DNA of 64,000 nucleotides from Paenibacillus agaridevorans (GCF_003112455.1 NZ_BDQX01000339.1:36534-100533); one strand, 5' to 3'; shown: positions 8,993 to 16,763, counted from the first letter of the stretch. The notes: generated by a model from the sequence alone, not told the origin. Translations and numbers: made by a program.

Positions 8993-9673
8993 ATGCCCAA
9001 AGTGCTGGTTGTGGACGATGATGCACACATTCGCGAACTGGTACGGCTCTACCTCGAAGATGAAGGGATCGAAGTAGTGGAGAAGGGAAACGGCGCTGAA
9101 GCGCTGGAATACACCGAGAATCATTCGACGGATCTGGTCGTCCTGGATATCATGATGCCGGGAATGGACGGTTGGGATTTATGCGCCAAGCTCCGCGAGC
9201 TTGGGGACATGCCGATTCTCATGATTACCGCAAAAGGTGAGCCGGCCGACCGGATTAAAGGCTTCAAGCTGGGTACCGACGATTATCTCGCGAAGCCGTT
9301 CGACCCAATGGAGCTTACGCTGCGGGTCAAGGCGCTGTTGAAACGTTACCGGATCGCCTGTTCCCAAACGGTCCAGCTTGGCGATCTGCAGTTGGATCGC
9401 AAAAGCTACCAGGTTGTGAACAAGGGAGGTCTGGAGGTCACCCTGCCGATGAAAGAATTCGAACTGCTCTACAAGCTCGGGAGTTATCCGGGGCAGTTGT
9501 TCACCCGGGATCATCTGATCGGGGAAATTTGGGGGATGGATTATGAAGGAGACGAGCGGACCGTGGACGTTCACATCAAGCGCCTTCGCGATCGCTTCGC
9601 CGAACACGAGTCTGATTTCCGCATTGTAACGCTGCGCGGTCTCGGCTACCGCCTGGAGGTGTACCGGGATTAA
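8993..9673 (+). CDS. OmpR/PhoB-type response regulator
   Basis: 226 residues. The receiver domain (1-115) has acidic pocket D8-D10, phospho-acceptor D52 (VVLDIMMPG), T79 and K101 (YLAKPF). A winged-helix DNA-binding domain follows (about 130-226; MKEFELLYKLGS, DERTVDVHIKRLRDRF, TLRGLGYRLE). It is controlled by the kinase whose reading frame overlaps its last codons (stop 9671-9673). AAAGGGGGAAGGCG precedes ATG 8993. Target genes unknown; the hydrolase within the same inverted-repeat pair is the obvious candidate. Confidence 0.93.
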   Translation: MPKVLVVDDDAHIRELVRLYLEDEGIEVVEKGNGAEALEYTENHSTDLVVLDIMMPGMDGWDLCAKLRELGDMPILMITAKGEPADRIKGFKLGTDDYLAKPFDPMELTLRVKALLKRYRIACSQTVQLGDLQLDRKSYQVVNKGGLEVTLPMKEFELLYKLGSYPGQLFTRDHLIGEIWGMDYEGDERTVDVHIKRLRDRFAEHESDFRIVTLRGLGYRLEVYRD

Positions 9674-11021
9674 TTCGCTCTATACCCGTATCGTCCTCCT
9701 CTTCATCGGCGTCATCGTTGCCAGCCTCATCATCGCTTCCATCGCGTCTACGCTGCTGTTCCAGAAACCGTTTGAGCAAACGCTGGAGAACAGCTTGTTG
9801 TCGAATGGCAAGCAAATTATTCAGACCTACCGTTCGTCCGCCGGAACGGAATTGATTCCTTTCATGAACAACGTTTCCAGCATATCGATTTATGCGATTC
9901 AACTATTCGACGCCTCAGGCAAGCCGTTGCTGGAAGACAGGTCGGAGCCTGTCGTTCCCGATGCGGAACGGATTCGTCACGTGCTAGCCGGCGGCGTGGC
10001 CAGAGACATCGTGAACGAAGGCCGGTATCCGATGGTCGGACTCCCATTCTCGGTTGACGGCAAGTCCTATGCCTTATTCGTCATGCTGAAGAGCAATGAA
10101 ATGTGGATGCAGTCGAACAAAGAAGTCAACACGGAGCTGTTGACCGTCTTTCTGATCGGAAGTTCCCTCATTCTGGTCGCCGCGCGATTCATTGTGAAGC
10201 CGCTTCTTCAGTTGAGAGATGCGGCCGGGCGAATGGCTCAAGGCAATTTTGACGTGCAGCTCCGGACGAACCGCAAGGATGAGATCGGACAGCTTAACGC
10301 GAGCTTTAACGAGATGGCACAGGAACTTGCCAAGCTGGACCGGATGAGGCAGGAATTCGTGGCGAACGTATCGCACGAGATCCAGTCGCCGCTGACGTCC
10401 ATCTCCGGTTTCGCCAAGGCGTTGAAGCAGAAGCGCATGAGCGAGGAAAGCCGGATGCATTACCTGACGATTATCGAGGAAGAAAGCGATAGGTTGTCCA
10501 GGATCAGCCAAAACCTACTGCGGCTTTCTTCCTTGCAGCACGATCGTCATCCCGTCCAATCGGCGGCTTTCCAGCTTGACGAACAGCTCCGTAACGTCGT
10601 CATCGCTCTCGAGCCGCAATGGTCGGGTAAAGAGATCGCCGTCGAATTAGACCTGGAACCGGTAACCGTCCATGCGGACGAAGATCAACTTAGCCAGGTA
10701 TGGACGAATTTGCTGGGCAACGGCATTAAATTCACTCCTGTTCGCGGGAGGGTTTGCATTCGCGCCTATGCCGAAGGTCGGTCGGCGGTCGTCCGCATAA
10801 CGGACACCGGAATCGGAATACCGGAGGATCAGCGGATGGATATTTTCAAGCCGTTCCACAAAGCGGACAAGGCCCGTGACCGCGCCGTTAGCGGAAGCGG
10901 ACTGGGTCTGTCCATCGTCAAACAAATCGTGGATATGCACAAAGGGGAAATCCGGGCGGATGGAGAGCCGGGCGGAGGTTCGGTTTTCACGGTGAAGCTT
11001 CCGCTCAGGAAGGGCCTGTAA
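9669..11021 (+). CDS. Sensor histidine kinase, probable ATT start
   Basis: 450 residues if read from ATT 9669. Order: TM1 (about 8-30, IVLLFIGVIVASLIIASIAS), an extracellular domain of about 125 residues, TM2 (about 155-175), HAMP, HisKA with H236 (SHEIQSPLTSI) and HATPase (LLGNGIKFTP, DTGIGIPEDQ, GSGLGLSIVK). No ATG, GTG or TTG lies in frame between the previous stop and TM1. GGAGGT at 9655-9660 stands 8 bases before ATT, which would give the normal kinase N-terminus (M)NSLYTRIVLLF. The first ordinary start codon in frame, about 120 bases further on, would delete TM1. A base error is the other explanation. Forms a pair with the preceding response regulator. Confidence 0.8.
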   Translation: MNSLYTRIVLLFIGVIVASLIIASIASTLLFQKPFEQTLENSLLSNGKQIIQTYRSSAGTELIPFMNNVSSISIYAIQLFDASGKPLLEDRSEPVVPDAERIRHVLAGGVARDIVNEGRYPMVGLPFSVDGKSYALFVMLKSNEMWMQSNKEVNTELLTVFLIGSSLILVAARFIVKPLLQLRDAAGRMAQGNFDVQLRTNRKDEIGQLNASFNEMAQELAKLDRMRQEFVANVSHEIQSPLTSISGFAKALKQKRMSEESRMHYLTIIEEESDRLSRISQNLLRLSSLQHDRHPVQSAAFQLDEQLRNVVIALEPQWSGKEIAVELDLEPVTVHADEDQLSQVWTNLLGNGIKFTPVRGRVCIRAYAEGRSAVVRITDTGIGIPEDQRMDIFKPFHKADKARDRAVSGSGLGLSIVKQIVDMHKGEIRADGEPGGGSVFTVKLPLRKGL

Positions 11022-11054
11022 CAACCACATAGCCACATCTCACCTGATTTCATC

Positions 11055-11088
11055 ACAATCGGAGGTCGCCGGCCTCCGATTGTTTTTT
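11055..11088 (+). terminator. Intrinsic terminator of the two-component operon
   Basis: ACAATCGGAGG (11055-11065) and CCTCCGATTGT (11073-11083) form an 11-bp stem with a 7-base loop, followed by TTTTT. Confidence 0.88.
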
Positions 11089-11238
11089 GTAACACTCAGT
11101 TCATTTTCAATTCAAATGCGACGCTTATAGTATCCCTAGATGAATGAAAGGAGAGGGATTGCATGAATTAGGTAACCGGCTCCTTCACCTCGAACATAGT
11201 CTACGTCATTTCGGCTGGACTGGCGCGAGTGTGTAGGG

Positions 11239-11286
11239 ATGAAAGAATTCACGAGAAAGCAGGAGAAAACATTACTTTTACAGTAG
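11239..11286 (+). CDS. Possible 15-residue upstream ORF before the hydrolase
   Basis: MKEFTRKQEKTLLLQ, preceded by GTAGGG. Its TAG stop lies in the GTAGGAGG ribosome site of the hydrolase, so ribosomes finishing it could reload on the hydrolase start. It is too short for compositional support and could be chance. Confidence 0.25.
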   Translation: MKEFTRKQEKTLLLQ

Positions 11287-11296
11287 GAGGAAGATT

Positions 11297-12334
11297 ATGC
11301 GTCTATCTTTTAGTCGTTGGGTAAAGCGCGTGGCCATCACCATCTCTATCCTTGCAGTCGCTCTAGTCTCGATCGGCGGCTTTTATGAACAGGCAGCTCG
11401 CAACCGGGTTGCTAAGGATTTCCCGGCCCCTGGAAGGCTTGTGGACATTGGCGGTCGACAGATCCATCTGAATTGCAAGGGTCAAGGCACGCCTCTCGTC
11501 GTGCTCGAGGCGGGTGCCGATACAAGCGGGTCTCCGCTATGGCAACCCGTGCAGGAACAGGTCGCCCGGTTCACGCGGGTTTGCTCCTATGACCGGGCCG
11601 GCATTATGTGGAGCGATCCGGCCAAAGGTCGGCGAAACAGTCGCGCCATTGCCGAAGATCTTCATAAGGTCCTGCGTGCTGCAAATGAACAACCGCCTTA
11701 TGTTTTGGTCGGTGCGTCCATGGGTGGCCCGTACGTCATGACTTTCACCAAGTACTACCGAAAAGAGGTCGCCGGGATGGTTCTGGTCGACGCCTCACAT
11801 CCTGAGCAGACCGCGCGCCTCGCTCAGGCTACCGACGAGCCAGCGAGCGATCCGATTCCATTCGTGTTTCGCGCCCTCTCCGCAACCGCGTGGACCGGTT
11901 TGCCGAGGCTCGTGCTTCCCGATGCTGAAATCCCGGAGTTGCCGTCCCAGACGGCAAAAGCAATCACAGCCTATCAACCGACATCGCTCAAAGCCGCATT
12001 CGCAGAGGCAGCCGTATTCGAAGAGTCGCTAAGCGAGGCCGGCACATTTCGCACCCTCGATAACCTGCCCCTCGCCGTGCTTTCCAGAGGAAAGCCTTGG
12101 AGTGCATTCAGCGAAGCCGAACAGACCGCAAGCGGCCTCACGCGCGAACAGTTCAATCGTGCGGAAGCAGCCTGGGCAAGCATGCAGGCCGAGGAAGCCA
12201 GTTGGTCCTCCAACAGCACGCACCAAGTTCTCGCAGACTCCAGCCACGTTATGCAGTTGGAGCGCCCGGACGCGGTCATTGCCGCTATCAAGGACGTCTT
12301 TGGAAAGGCAACAAGCGCTGAAGCAAGTCCCTAG
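11297..12334 (+). CDS. Alpha/beta hydrolase, membrane-anchored or exported
   Basis: 345 residues. An N-terminal hydrophobic segment (about 10-28, VAITISILAVALVSIGGFY) suggests a signal anchor. The hydrolase fold has a nucleophile elbow GASMGG with S141 and a late histidine, H317 (DSSHVMQLERPD). HLNCKGQGTPLVVLEAG and CSYDRAGIMWSD are usual for the family. GTAGGAGGAAG precedes ATG 11297. The stop codon (12332-12334) lies within the first bases of the right inverted repeat, so gene and repeat share an end. Substrate unknown. Confidence 0.88.
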   Translation: MRLSFSRWVKRVAITISILAVALVSIGGFYEQAARNRVAKDFPAPGRLVDIGGRQIHLNCKGQGTPLVVLEAGADTSGSPLWQPVQEQVARFTRVCSYDRAGIMWSDPAKGRRNSRAIAEDLHKVLRAANEQPPYVLVGASMGGPYVMTFTKYYRKEVAGMVLVDASHPEQTARLAQATDEPASDPIPFVFRALSATAWTGLPRLVLPDAEIPELPSQTAKAITAYQPTSLKAAFAEAAVFEESLSEAGTFRTLDNLPLAVLSRGKPWSAFSEAEQTASGLTREQFNRAEAAWASMQAEEASWSSNSTHQVLADSSHVMQLERPDAVIAAIKDVFGKATSAEASP

Positions 12335-12392
12335 TAGAACCTCCCAGAAGATCCTACTCTGTACATGGGATTAAGTAGTTCTGGAAGTTAAG
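12331..12392 (-). repeat. Right copy of the 62-bp inverted repeat
   Basis: Reverse-complement partner of 8798-8859 with 8 mismatches. Outside it TCCAAA at 12393-12398 mirrors TTTGGA just outside the left copy with a small gap, so the similarity may run a little further. No clear target-site duplication was found. Confidence 0.85.
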
Positions 12393-12760
12393 TCCAAACA
12401 ATCATACGAAATAAAGTTATTGGGATTTGGCTGAAAACAACTGCCAACAGCCTGCAAACAACAGCGGCGGCTCCCCCATCTACCTCTGGGTGCTACCTTA
12501 CTTCACTTGGCCTTTTGTTGGCGATCCGTTCGGCTTGACCCAGCCACGGGTGGATGACTTCCCCCGGCTCAAACCGGATTGCCGCTCAAGCCCCGTCCTC
12601 CACGGGCTTCTAACACCACAAATCCTCCCAAGCGTAGCCAAGGGAGGTCGTTGCACATGGGCGTTGGCATATCATCCGAGGCATTCCCGCTGCGCTGATC
12701 GGAACCCCCACCTTTTGCCTTTGGAACAATCCGAGCATGGGGGTTCGTGGGGGAGTAAGA

Positions 12761-12835
12761 AGCTGGAGTGACTGGATCAGCGACTCAACCAACCCGATAG
12801 CCGTGGGAGACGAGGAAGAACCGAAATACATGTAG
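12761..12835 (+). repeat. Sulfurtransferase tail repeat, copy 2
   Basis: Reads SWSDWISDSTNPIAVGDE and runs seven codons further to a TAG stop. It matches the gene's tail at the protein level but differs at silent sites (AGT for AGC, GAC for GAT). No rhodanese sequence precedes it. A terminator-like hairpin follows. Confidence 0.7.
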
Positions 12836-12850
12836 CAGTATTTACCGTTG

Positions 12851-12893
12851 AATACATCGCCATGTAGCTTACATGCCTGGGCGATGTATTTTT
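12851..12893 (+). terminator. Hairpin after tail copy 2
   Basis: AATACATCGC (12851-12860) pairs with GCGATGTATT (12881-12890), with an inner CATGTA/TACATG stem and TTTTT at 12889-12893. It resembles the hairpins at 16861, 24057 and 32068. Confidence 0.75.
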
Positions 12894-13275
12894 CTATGTT
12901 CTGAGTTAACAAGGAGTCAACGTATCACTCCTGAAAGTACTAACAGAGCGGGCGTAGCTGACCAAGTGATCACGCTCGTTATACTTAAGCCTGTCTAACC
13001 ATAGCGGGTTGCCTTCCAAAGTCGTTAGTGTTAACTGTTTGGCTTCCGACTCCAGAGCAAGTCAACAACTTGAGGAAACAAAATCGATAATCAACACGAA
13101 ATCAACGATGTTTTCATAGAGGAGGCGGGCGAGTTCGAATATCGACTCCCTAGTCGTGACAAGGGAAACGGAGTTACGTGCGGAAATCGTCGTAGTTCCG
13201 TTTTATTTGTATGCCGAAATTCAAGGTCGGGCTGAACGACAAGCGCAACTTGAGATACTTATGAAGCGAAGTCGG

Positions 13276-13319
13276 TTGACATTCTGGAAATATCCAACTT
13301 ATAATTAGGATGCTAGTAA
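13276..13319 (+). promoter_or_regulatory. SigA promoter and operator of the MarR gene
   Basis: TTGACA (13276-13281) and TATAAT (13300-13305) with an 18-base spacer. TTAGGATGCTAG begins inside the -10 box and resembles the TAGGATCCTA palindromes at 13806 and 13887, which suggests autorepression. Confidence 0.8.
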
Positions 13320-13352
13320 TATCGACACGATCTCAGAATGGAGCCATACCGC

Positions 13353-13778
13353 ATGTCTCAATCCATCCTTTATTTGAAAAGAACCTATATTATTATGCGC
13401 AAAGAGCTTGACGTGCGGTTAAGCACATTCAATCTGACGACTTCGCAATTCGAGATCCTGGGCTATTTGGCTCAATCCGGGGGATTGGAGCAGCAGAAGC
13501 TCCAGCATCATAGTGGAATTACATCCGCGACGTTGACCGGAATATTAGATAAGCTGGAGGCTCGGGGATACATCTCCCGCAAGCCTAGCCACACGGACGG
13601 AAGGGCTAACGTTGTGACGCTCACGCAGCAGGGCAACGAGGTGTTCGGTAAGCTGGTCGGTCTTATTCTGGAATTCGAGAACGAGATGCTTAAAGGGTTC
13701 ACGCAAGCCGAGAGAGATTTGCTGGGACAGTGGCTGCAACGAGTGGCCAAGAATCTAGGGGATAAGGAGTATTATTAA
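13353..13778 (+). CDS. MarR-family transcriptional regulator
   Basis: 141 residues from ATG 13353 (GGAG 11 bases upstream; ATG 13338 adds five residues and has no ribosome site). The winged helix-turn-helix is clear: LTTSQFEILGYLAQSGGLEQQKLQHHSGITSATLTGILDKLEARGYI, then the wing RKPSHTDGRANVVTLTQQG. Family members are dimeric repressors released by a small ligand. A near-copy of its putative operator lies over its own promoter and two more lie before the next gene, a short-chain dehydrogenase, so it probably represses both. Confidence 0.88.
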   Translation: MSQSILYLKRTYIIMRKELDVRLSTFNLTTSQFEILGYLAQSGGLEQQKLQHHSGITSATLTGILDKLEARGYISRKPSHTDGRANVVTLTQQGNEVFGKLVGLILEFENEMLKGFTQAERDLLGQWLQRVAKNLGDKEYY

Positions 13779-13805
13779 TAGGGGCTTTCCGCCTACGCTT
13801 ATAGC

Positions 13806-13815
13806 TAGGATCCTA
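13806..13815 (+). promoter_or_regulatory. Putative MarR operator 2
   Basis: Perfect palindrome TAGGATCCTA inside TATAGCTAGGATCCTAA, 28 bases after the MarR stop. The TATAGC just before it could be a -10 box. A tiny frame (ATG 13841, MVRL) with a strong GAGGGGGG site follows and may be a leader or leftover. Confidence 0.65.
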
Positions 13816-13886
13816 ACGATTAAAGAGGGGGGTGAGTGCAATGGTGCGTTTATAAGTATGAAGATGAATTACGTTTGTTTTATAGC

Positions 13887-13896
13887 TAGGATCCTA
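13887..13896 (+). promoter_or_regulatory. Putative MarR operator 3, before the SDR gene
   Basis: Same TATAGCTAGGATCCTAA block as operator 2, ending 20 bases before the SDR start codon. It would block transcription or initiation directly. Confidence 0.65.
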
Positions 13897-13915
13897 ATTA
13901 ATATGGGGAGGCATT

Positions 13916-14674
13916 ATGCGAATCGTAGTTACAGGAGGAACAAGCGGAATCGGTTACGGGACGGCGCGCTTTGCCGCGGAACGCGGTTGGGAGGTAACGA
14001 TCGTCGGTCGTAATCGAACCCAAGGCGAGAAGATTGCCGCCGAGCTGGGGGCGGGCTACCTCTATGCAGATCTGTCCAAGATGTCGGATGTTCGTCGATT
14101 AGCGGAACAGCTCGAAGGGCCGATTAATGCGTTGGCGCTGTGTGCGGGAGGAATATCTACCGACAAAGAGGCACGGCTGACCAATGAAGGGTTGGAGACG
14201 ACTTTCGCAACAAACTATTTGAGTAAATTCGCGTTATCGGAGATGCTTCTTCAGCAGAAGAAGATCGTACCTGACGGATGCATCGTTATGGTAGGAGGTA
14301 ATGGCGTCCACAAGAATGCTTCGACCTCTTGGGCTGAACCTCAAGCCGGTCTATCATCCGCGATGAAGGCAGCGCTTGCGGTCGATCTCTATGCTTCCGA
14401 GCTCGCCAAGCGATATTCGCAGTTGCGCGTGCATACTTGCTATCCGGGAATGGTTCGAACGAATTTGTTCCAAGAGGCACCGTTGCTGTTCCGATTGTTG
14501 TCTCGAATGTTCGGCCAGCCGATAGCCAAAGGCAGCGCTTATCTGGGTCGGCTGATCTTGGAGAAGCATTCGGGGGTGCATTGGAAGCAGGATCGCCCAA
14601 TGCGTTTCCGCGTTCCTTTGCCCGTAGGCCAAGAAGCTGAGGCGCTATGGGCATATAGTCGACAATATATTTGA
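13916..14674 (+). CDS. Short-chain dehydrogenase/reductase (SDR) family protein
   Basis: 252 residues with a Rossmann fold. The dinucleotide motif is VTGGTSGIGYGTARFAAERG (4-23), and NALALCAGG (about 67-75) corresponds to the NNAG motif. The catalytic YxxxK is not obvious: SSAMKAALAVDLYASELAKRY has SSAMK where YxxxK is expected, as in the WW-oxidoreductase/retinol-dehydrogenase-like branch that has drifted. It may therefore be a weak or non-classical reductase. GGGGAGG precedes ATG 13916. Probably controlled by the adjacent MarR protein. Confidence 0.85.
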   Translation: MRIVVTGGTSGIGYGTARFAAERGWEVTIVGRNRTQGEKIAAELGAGYLYADLSKMSDVRRLAEQLEGPINALALCAGGISTDKEARLTNEGLETTFATNYLSKFALSEMLLQQKKIVPDGCIVMVGGNGVHKNASTSWAEPQAGLSSAMKAALAVDLYASELAKRYSQLRVHTCYPGMVRTNLFQEAPLLFRLLSRMFGQPIAKGSAYLGRLILEKHSGVHWKQDRPMRFRVPLPVGQEAEALWAYSRQYI

Positions 14675-14698
14675 CCACATAACAAAGGGGAGTTAAGC

Positions 14699-15157
14699 AT
14701 GCGTTATAAAGCAGGGTGGCTGGTGCAAAATCATATTTTGGCTTTGACGCATTTTGAACCGGTGGTAACGATGGAGGATTTCCGGGATATCGCTGCGGAT
14801 GCGCACATGGCTTTGCAAGAGGCGACGCAGCCCTTTCACCTTCTGATCGATAATCGGATTATCGCCGAAAGGACGGTCGCCACTCTGGATTCGATGTTGA
14901 AAGCTCTGCCGATCCTCCAACATGCGCACCTGCGATGGATTGTTGTCGTGCTGCCCGAAGCCGTCAAAGAGACTGCAGCAGCTAGACAAGTCGAGCGGCA
15001 TGGATCGATTCAATTAAAATTTGCGGACAGTCTGGCTTCCGCATTCCAGCATCTTGCCTGTGAGGACGACCGTATATACGGGGCGGCCGGCATTGAATCG
15101 AGTTGGAGCGATTGGATTCCGTATAGCGAGAATCCAGTGGCGACAGGGGAAGAGTGA
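14699..15157 (+). CDS. STAS-like small protein fused to a sulfurtransferase tail
   Basis: 152 residues. Residues 1-125 (YKAGWLVQNHILALTHFEP, FHLLIDNRII, HLRWIVVVLP) look like the small alternating strand/helix proteins annotated as STAS-like; I cannot assign a function. The last 19 residues, SSWSDWIPYSENPVATGEE, are unrelated to this and match the C-terminus of the sulfurtransferase at 7742-8584. Bases just before the tail also recall that gene (CGTATATACGGGGCGGC versus CGGTTGTATGCGGGGAGC). The original C-terminus has been replaced by recombination. AAGGGGAG precedes ATG 14699. It follows the SDR by 24 bases and is probably co-transcribed. Confidence 0.65.
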   Translation: MRYKAGWLVQNHILALTHFEPVVTMEDFRDIAADAHMALQEATQPFHLLIDNRIIAERTVATLDSMLKALPILQHAHLRWIVVVLPEAVKETAAARQVERHGSIQLKFADSLASAFQHLACEDDRIYGAAGIESSWSDWIPYSENPVATGEE

Positions 15158-15250
15158 GAGTCGAGTGACCGCGTTGGGCGGGTTTGAGGGCTGTGCAGCG
15201 TGCCTGGAGGGCGAGCTGTCACGGTCCTCTTTGGCGTTTTCGCTCAACAA
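15098..15250 (+). repeat. Sulfurtransferase tail repeat, copy 3, with flank
   Basis: Bases 15098-15157 encode SSWSDWIPYSENPVATGEE and stop. The next 90 bases still align with the flank of the intact gene (GAGT[C]GAGTGACCGCGTTGG, GCGGGTTTGAGGGCTGT, GGTCCTCTTTGGCG). It is the closest relative of copy 1 in the window. Confidence 0.8.
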
Positions 15251-15381
15251 CTTTTATTTTACTATTACGCCTATTACCTTTCAGAAAACCAGAATCTAGC
15301 TTTCCACCAACTTTGCCCCCTGAAATCGACAATATTCGACGAATCTTTATAAAAGCTATACAGAAGGAGTGAATCGCGCTG

Positions 15382-15687
15382 GTGAATAAATACAAACGCT
15401 TCATTCAAAATCAATACGAAAAAGCGAAGTCTACCGCTTCAGGATTCATATCTTCAAGAAGTGAAGAACAAGAAAAAGGTACTATAGAACTCAATCCGCA
15501 ATATTACGTTGAGCTGAAAGCAATCGCCGATCTGCAAAGTACGAACGTGCAAGCGATCGCAAATGAAATCATTGTCCAGTACCTGGTAAGCGTAAACGCC
15601 CAAAACGAATCAACCCCCATCTCAGTGGATCAAAAGGAAGATAACCCACTTCTGTATTTGGATGGTATTTGCAAACGAGAGGAATAA
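15382..15687 (+). CDS. Possible antitoxin partner of a PIN-domain protein
   Basis: 101 residues from GTG 15382 (GAAGGAG about 12 bases upstream). The middle, IELNPQYYVELKAIADLQSTNVQAIANEIIVQYL, has the pattern of a ribbon-helix-helix DNA-binding domain; the N-terminus is basic and the C-terminus acidic. It lies 13 bases before a PIN-domain gene and is visibly A+T-richer than its neighbours. By position and fold this would be a VapB-like antitoxin and autorepressor. No close family is recognised, so this is inference. Confidence 0.6.
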   Translation: MNKYKRFIQNQYEKAKSTASGFISSRSEEQEKGTIELNPQYYVELKAIADLQSTNVQAIANEIIVQYLVSVNAQNESTPISVDQKEDNPLLYLDGICKREE

Positions 15688-15700
15688 GGAGTGCTGACAT

Positions 15701-16159
15701 ATGGATAACCACTTGAACTTTCAGGATATCATTTTTCTGGATGAAACAGCTTTAGCCGCTTTAATGAACCCTGAAAACCCCCGCTATGTGAAAGCCCGTT
15801 CCCTGTTTCTGGATTTGCATGATCTTGAACGTAATTACGTGACGACCAACTCTATTATATTTGATCTTCACGAATGGCTCTGCTATGAATACAGCTATCA
15901 GCAGGCGGAATATTTTCTGAATGCAATTGATAAAGCAGTGAGTATAGGCAAGCTTGAGGTCATCTCCAGCGGCCCTGAATTTGTGAAGGAATCGCGCAGA
16001 CTGCTTCTAGACAGGCCCGAGCTCCGTTTCTCTCTCAGTGAAGCATTGACTGCTGTCACTATGTCCTATTATCAGGTAAAACGCATCTTTACTTTCAATC
16101 GTAATTTCATGATGCTTGTCAATTTGGATAAGGATATTCGAATCATTCCATCCAATTAA
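15701..16159 (+). CDS. PIN-domain protein (VapC-like), active site partly altered
   Basis: 152 residues. PIN marks are IIFLDETALAALMN (first acidic residue), TTNSIIFDLHEWLC (second), RFSLSEALTAVTMSYY (E where the family has D) and IFTFNRNFMML, where the last acidic residue of FTFDxxF is N. PIN proteins are metal-dependent RNases and need four acidic residues, so two changes may have weakened or removed activity. The upstream gene is a possible RHH antitoxin. AAGGAG precedes ATG 15701. A+T-rich, likely transferred. Confidence 0.7.
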   Translation: MDNHLNFQDIIFLDETALAALMNPENPRYVKARSLFLDLHDLERNYVTTNSIIFDLHEWLCYEYSYQQAEYFLNAIDKAVSIGKLEVISSGPEFVKESRRLLLDRPELRFSLSEALTAVTMSYYQVKRIFTFNRNFMMLVNLDKDIRIIPSN

Positions 16160-16763
16160 AAACCTTTAAACAAATGCAGTTCCCTTAAGAGGCGGGCTGT
16201 ATTTTTTTGTTGCAATGGCTTTAAATACATTGTTGTAATATCGCGAGATCCGAGCTTTACTTCATAATGATAGAATTTCATTAAGTAAGTTTTTTCAATA
16301 ACGGCGCATGTAGTGCTTATTTAATACTGAAATTATTCCAATGCGGACAAGGCGGTTTAACTCCGTTTAATTGGGTTAAACTGGGTTTAACCCCGAATAC
16401 TGAAAACATTTTCAAATCGCTATGCACCCAGGACTGTACAGTCTCTCGCTCTGCTTGGGCATGTATGCTTCTGCTGCCAAAGGAATCTCAAGCGAAGTAA
16501 ATAGGTTTGGAATACATCCGGGCTTCATCGAGTGCCTTGCTGACGAGGGGGAGCGCGCGGAATAGATCGGAATAGGCCTGCGTGCGTCTTAAAGGTATTG
16601 TTTAGCCTGGATATGCTGGCGGGTCGAAAACCGAGCTCTTGGTCTTGGTGACGGGGAAGACGATCCATGATCAGCGATGGTGACGATCTAATGAAGCTAA
16701 CGTTTCAAAGTGGCTTTGTACATGCCATGACTTTGAGCCTGTAACCATTTTCAGAACAGAATC

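Larger units (their letters stand above)
12393..13337. other. Gene-poor stretch between the hydrolase and the MarR gene
   Basis: About 950 bases. 12530-12760 is rich in short GC stems (CGGCTCAAACCGG, AGCCCCGTCCTCCACGGGCT) read best from the minus strand and recalls the structured right end of an IS200/IS605-type element; no transposase or TnpB frame survives. Next come tail-repeat copy 2 and its hairpin. From 12900 to 13260 no convincing gene was seen; a 50-codon frame from GTG 13157 ends inside the MarR promoter and is unsupported. Confidence 0.5.

Noticed and set aside
11142-11170. Two-codon minigene (ATG AAT TAG) with a GGAGAGGG site at about 11163
   Set aside because: Strong ribosome-site look but no sign of function; could arise by chance in a purine-rich leader.
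12427-12771. A 114-codon frame after the right inverted repeat
   Set aside because: Proline-rich translation without domain, no ribosome site, running through hairpins of a probable IS end.
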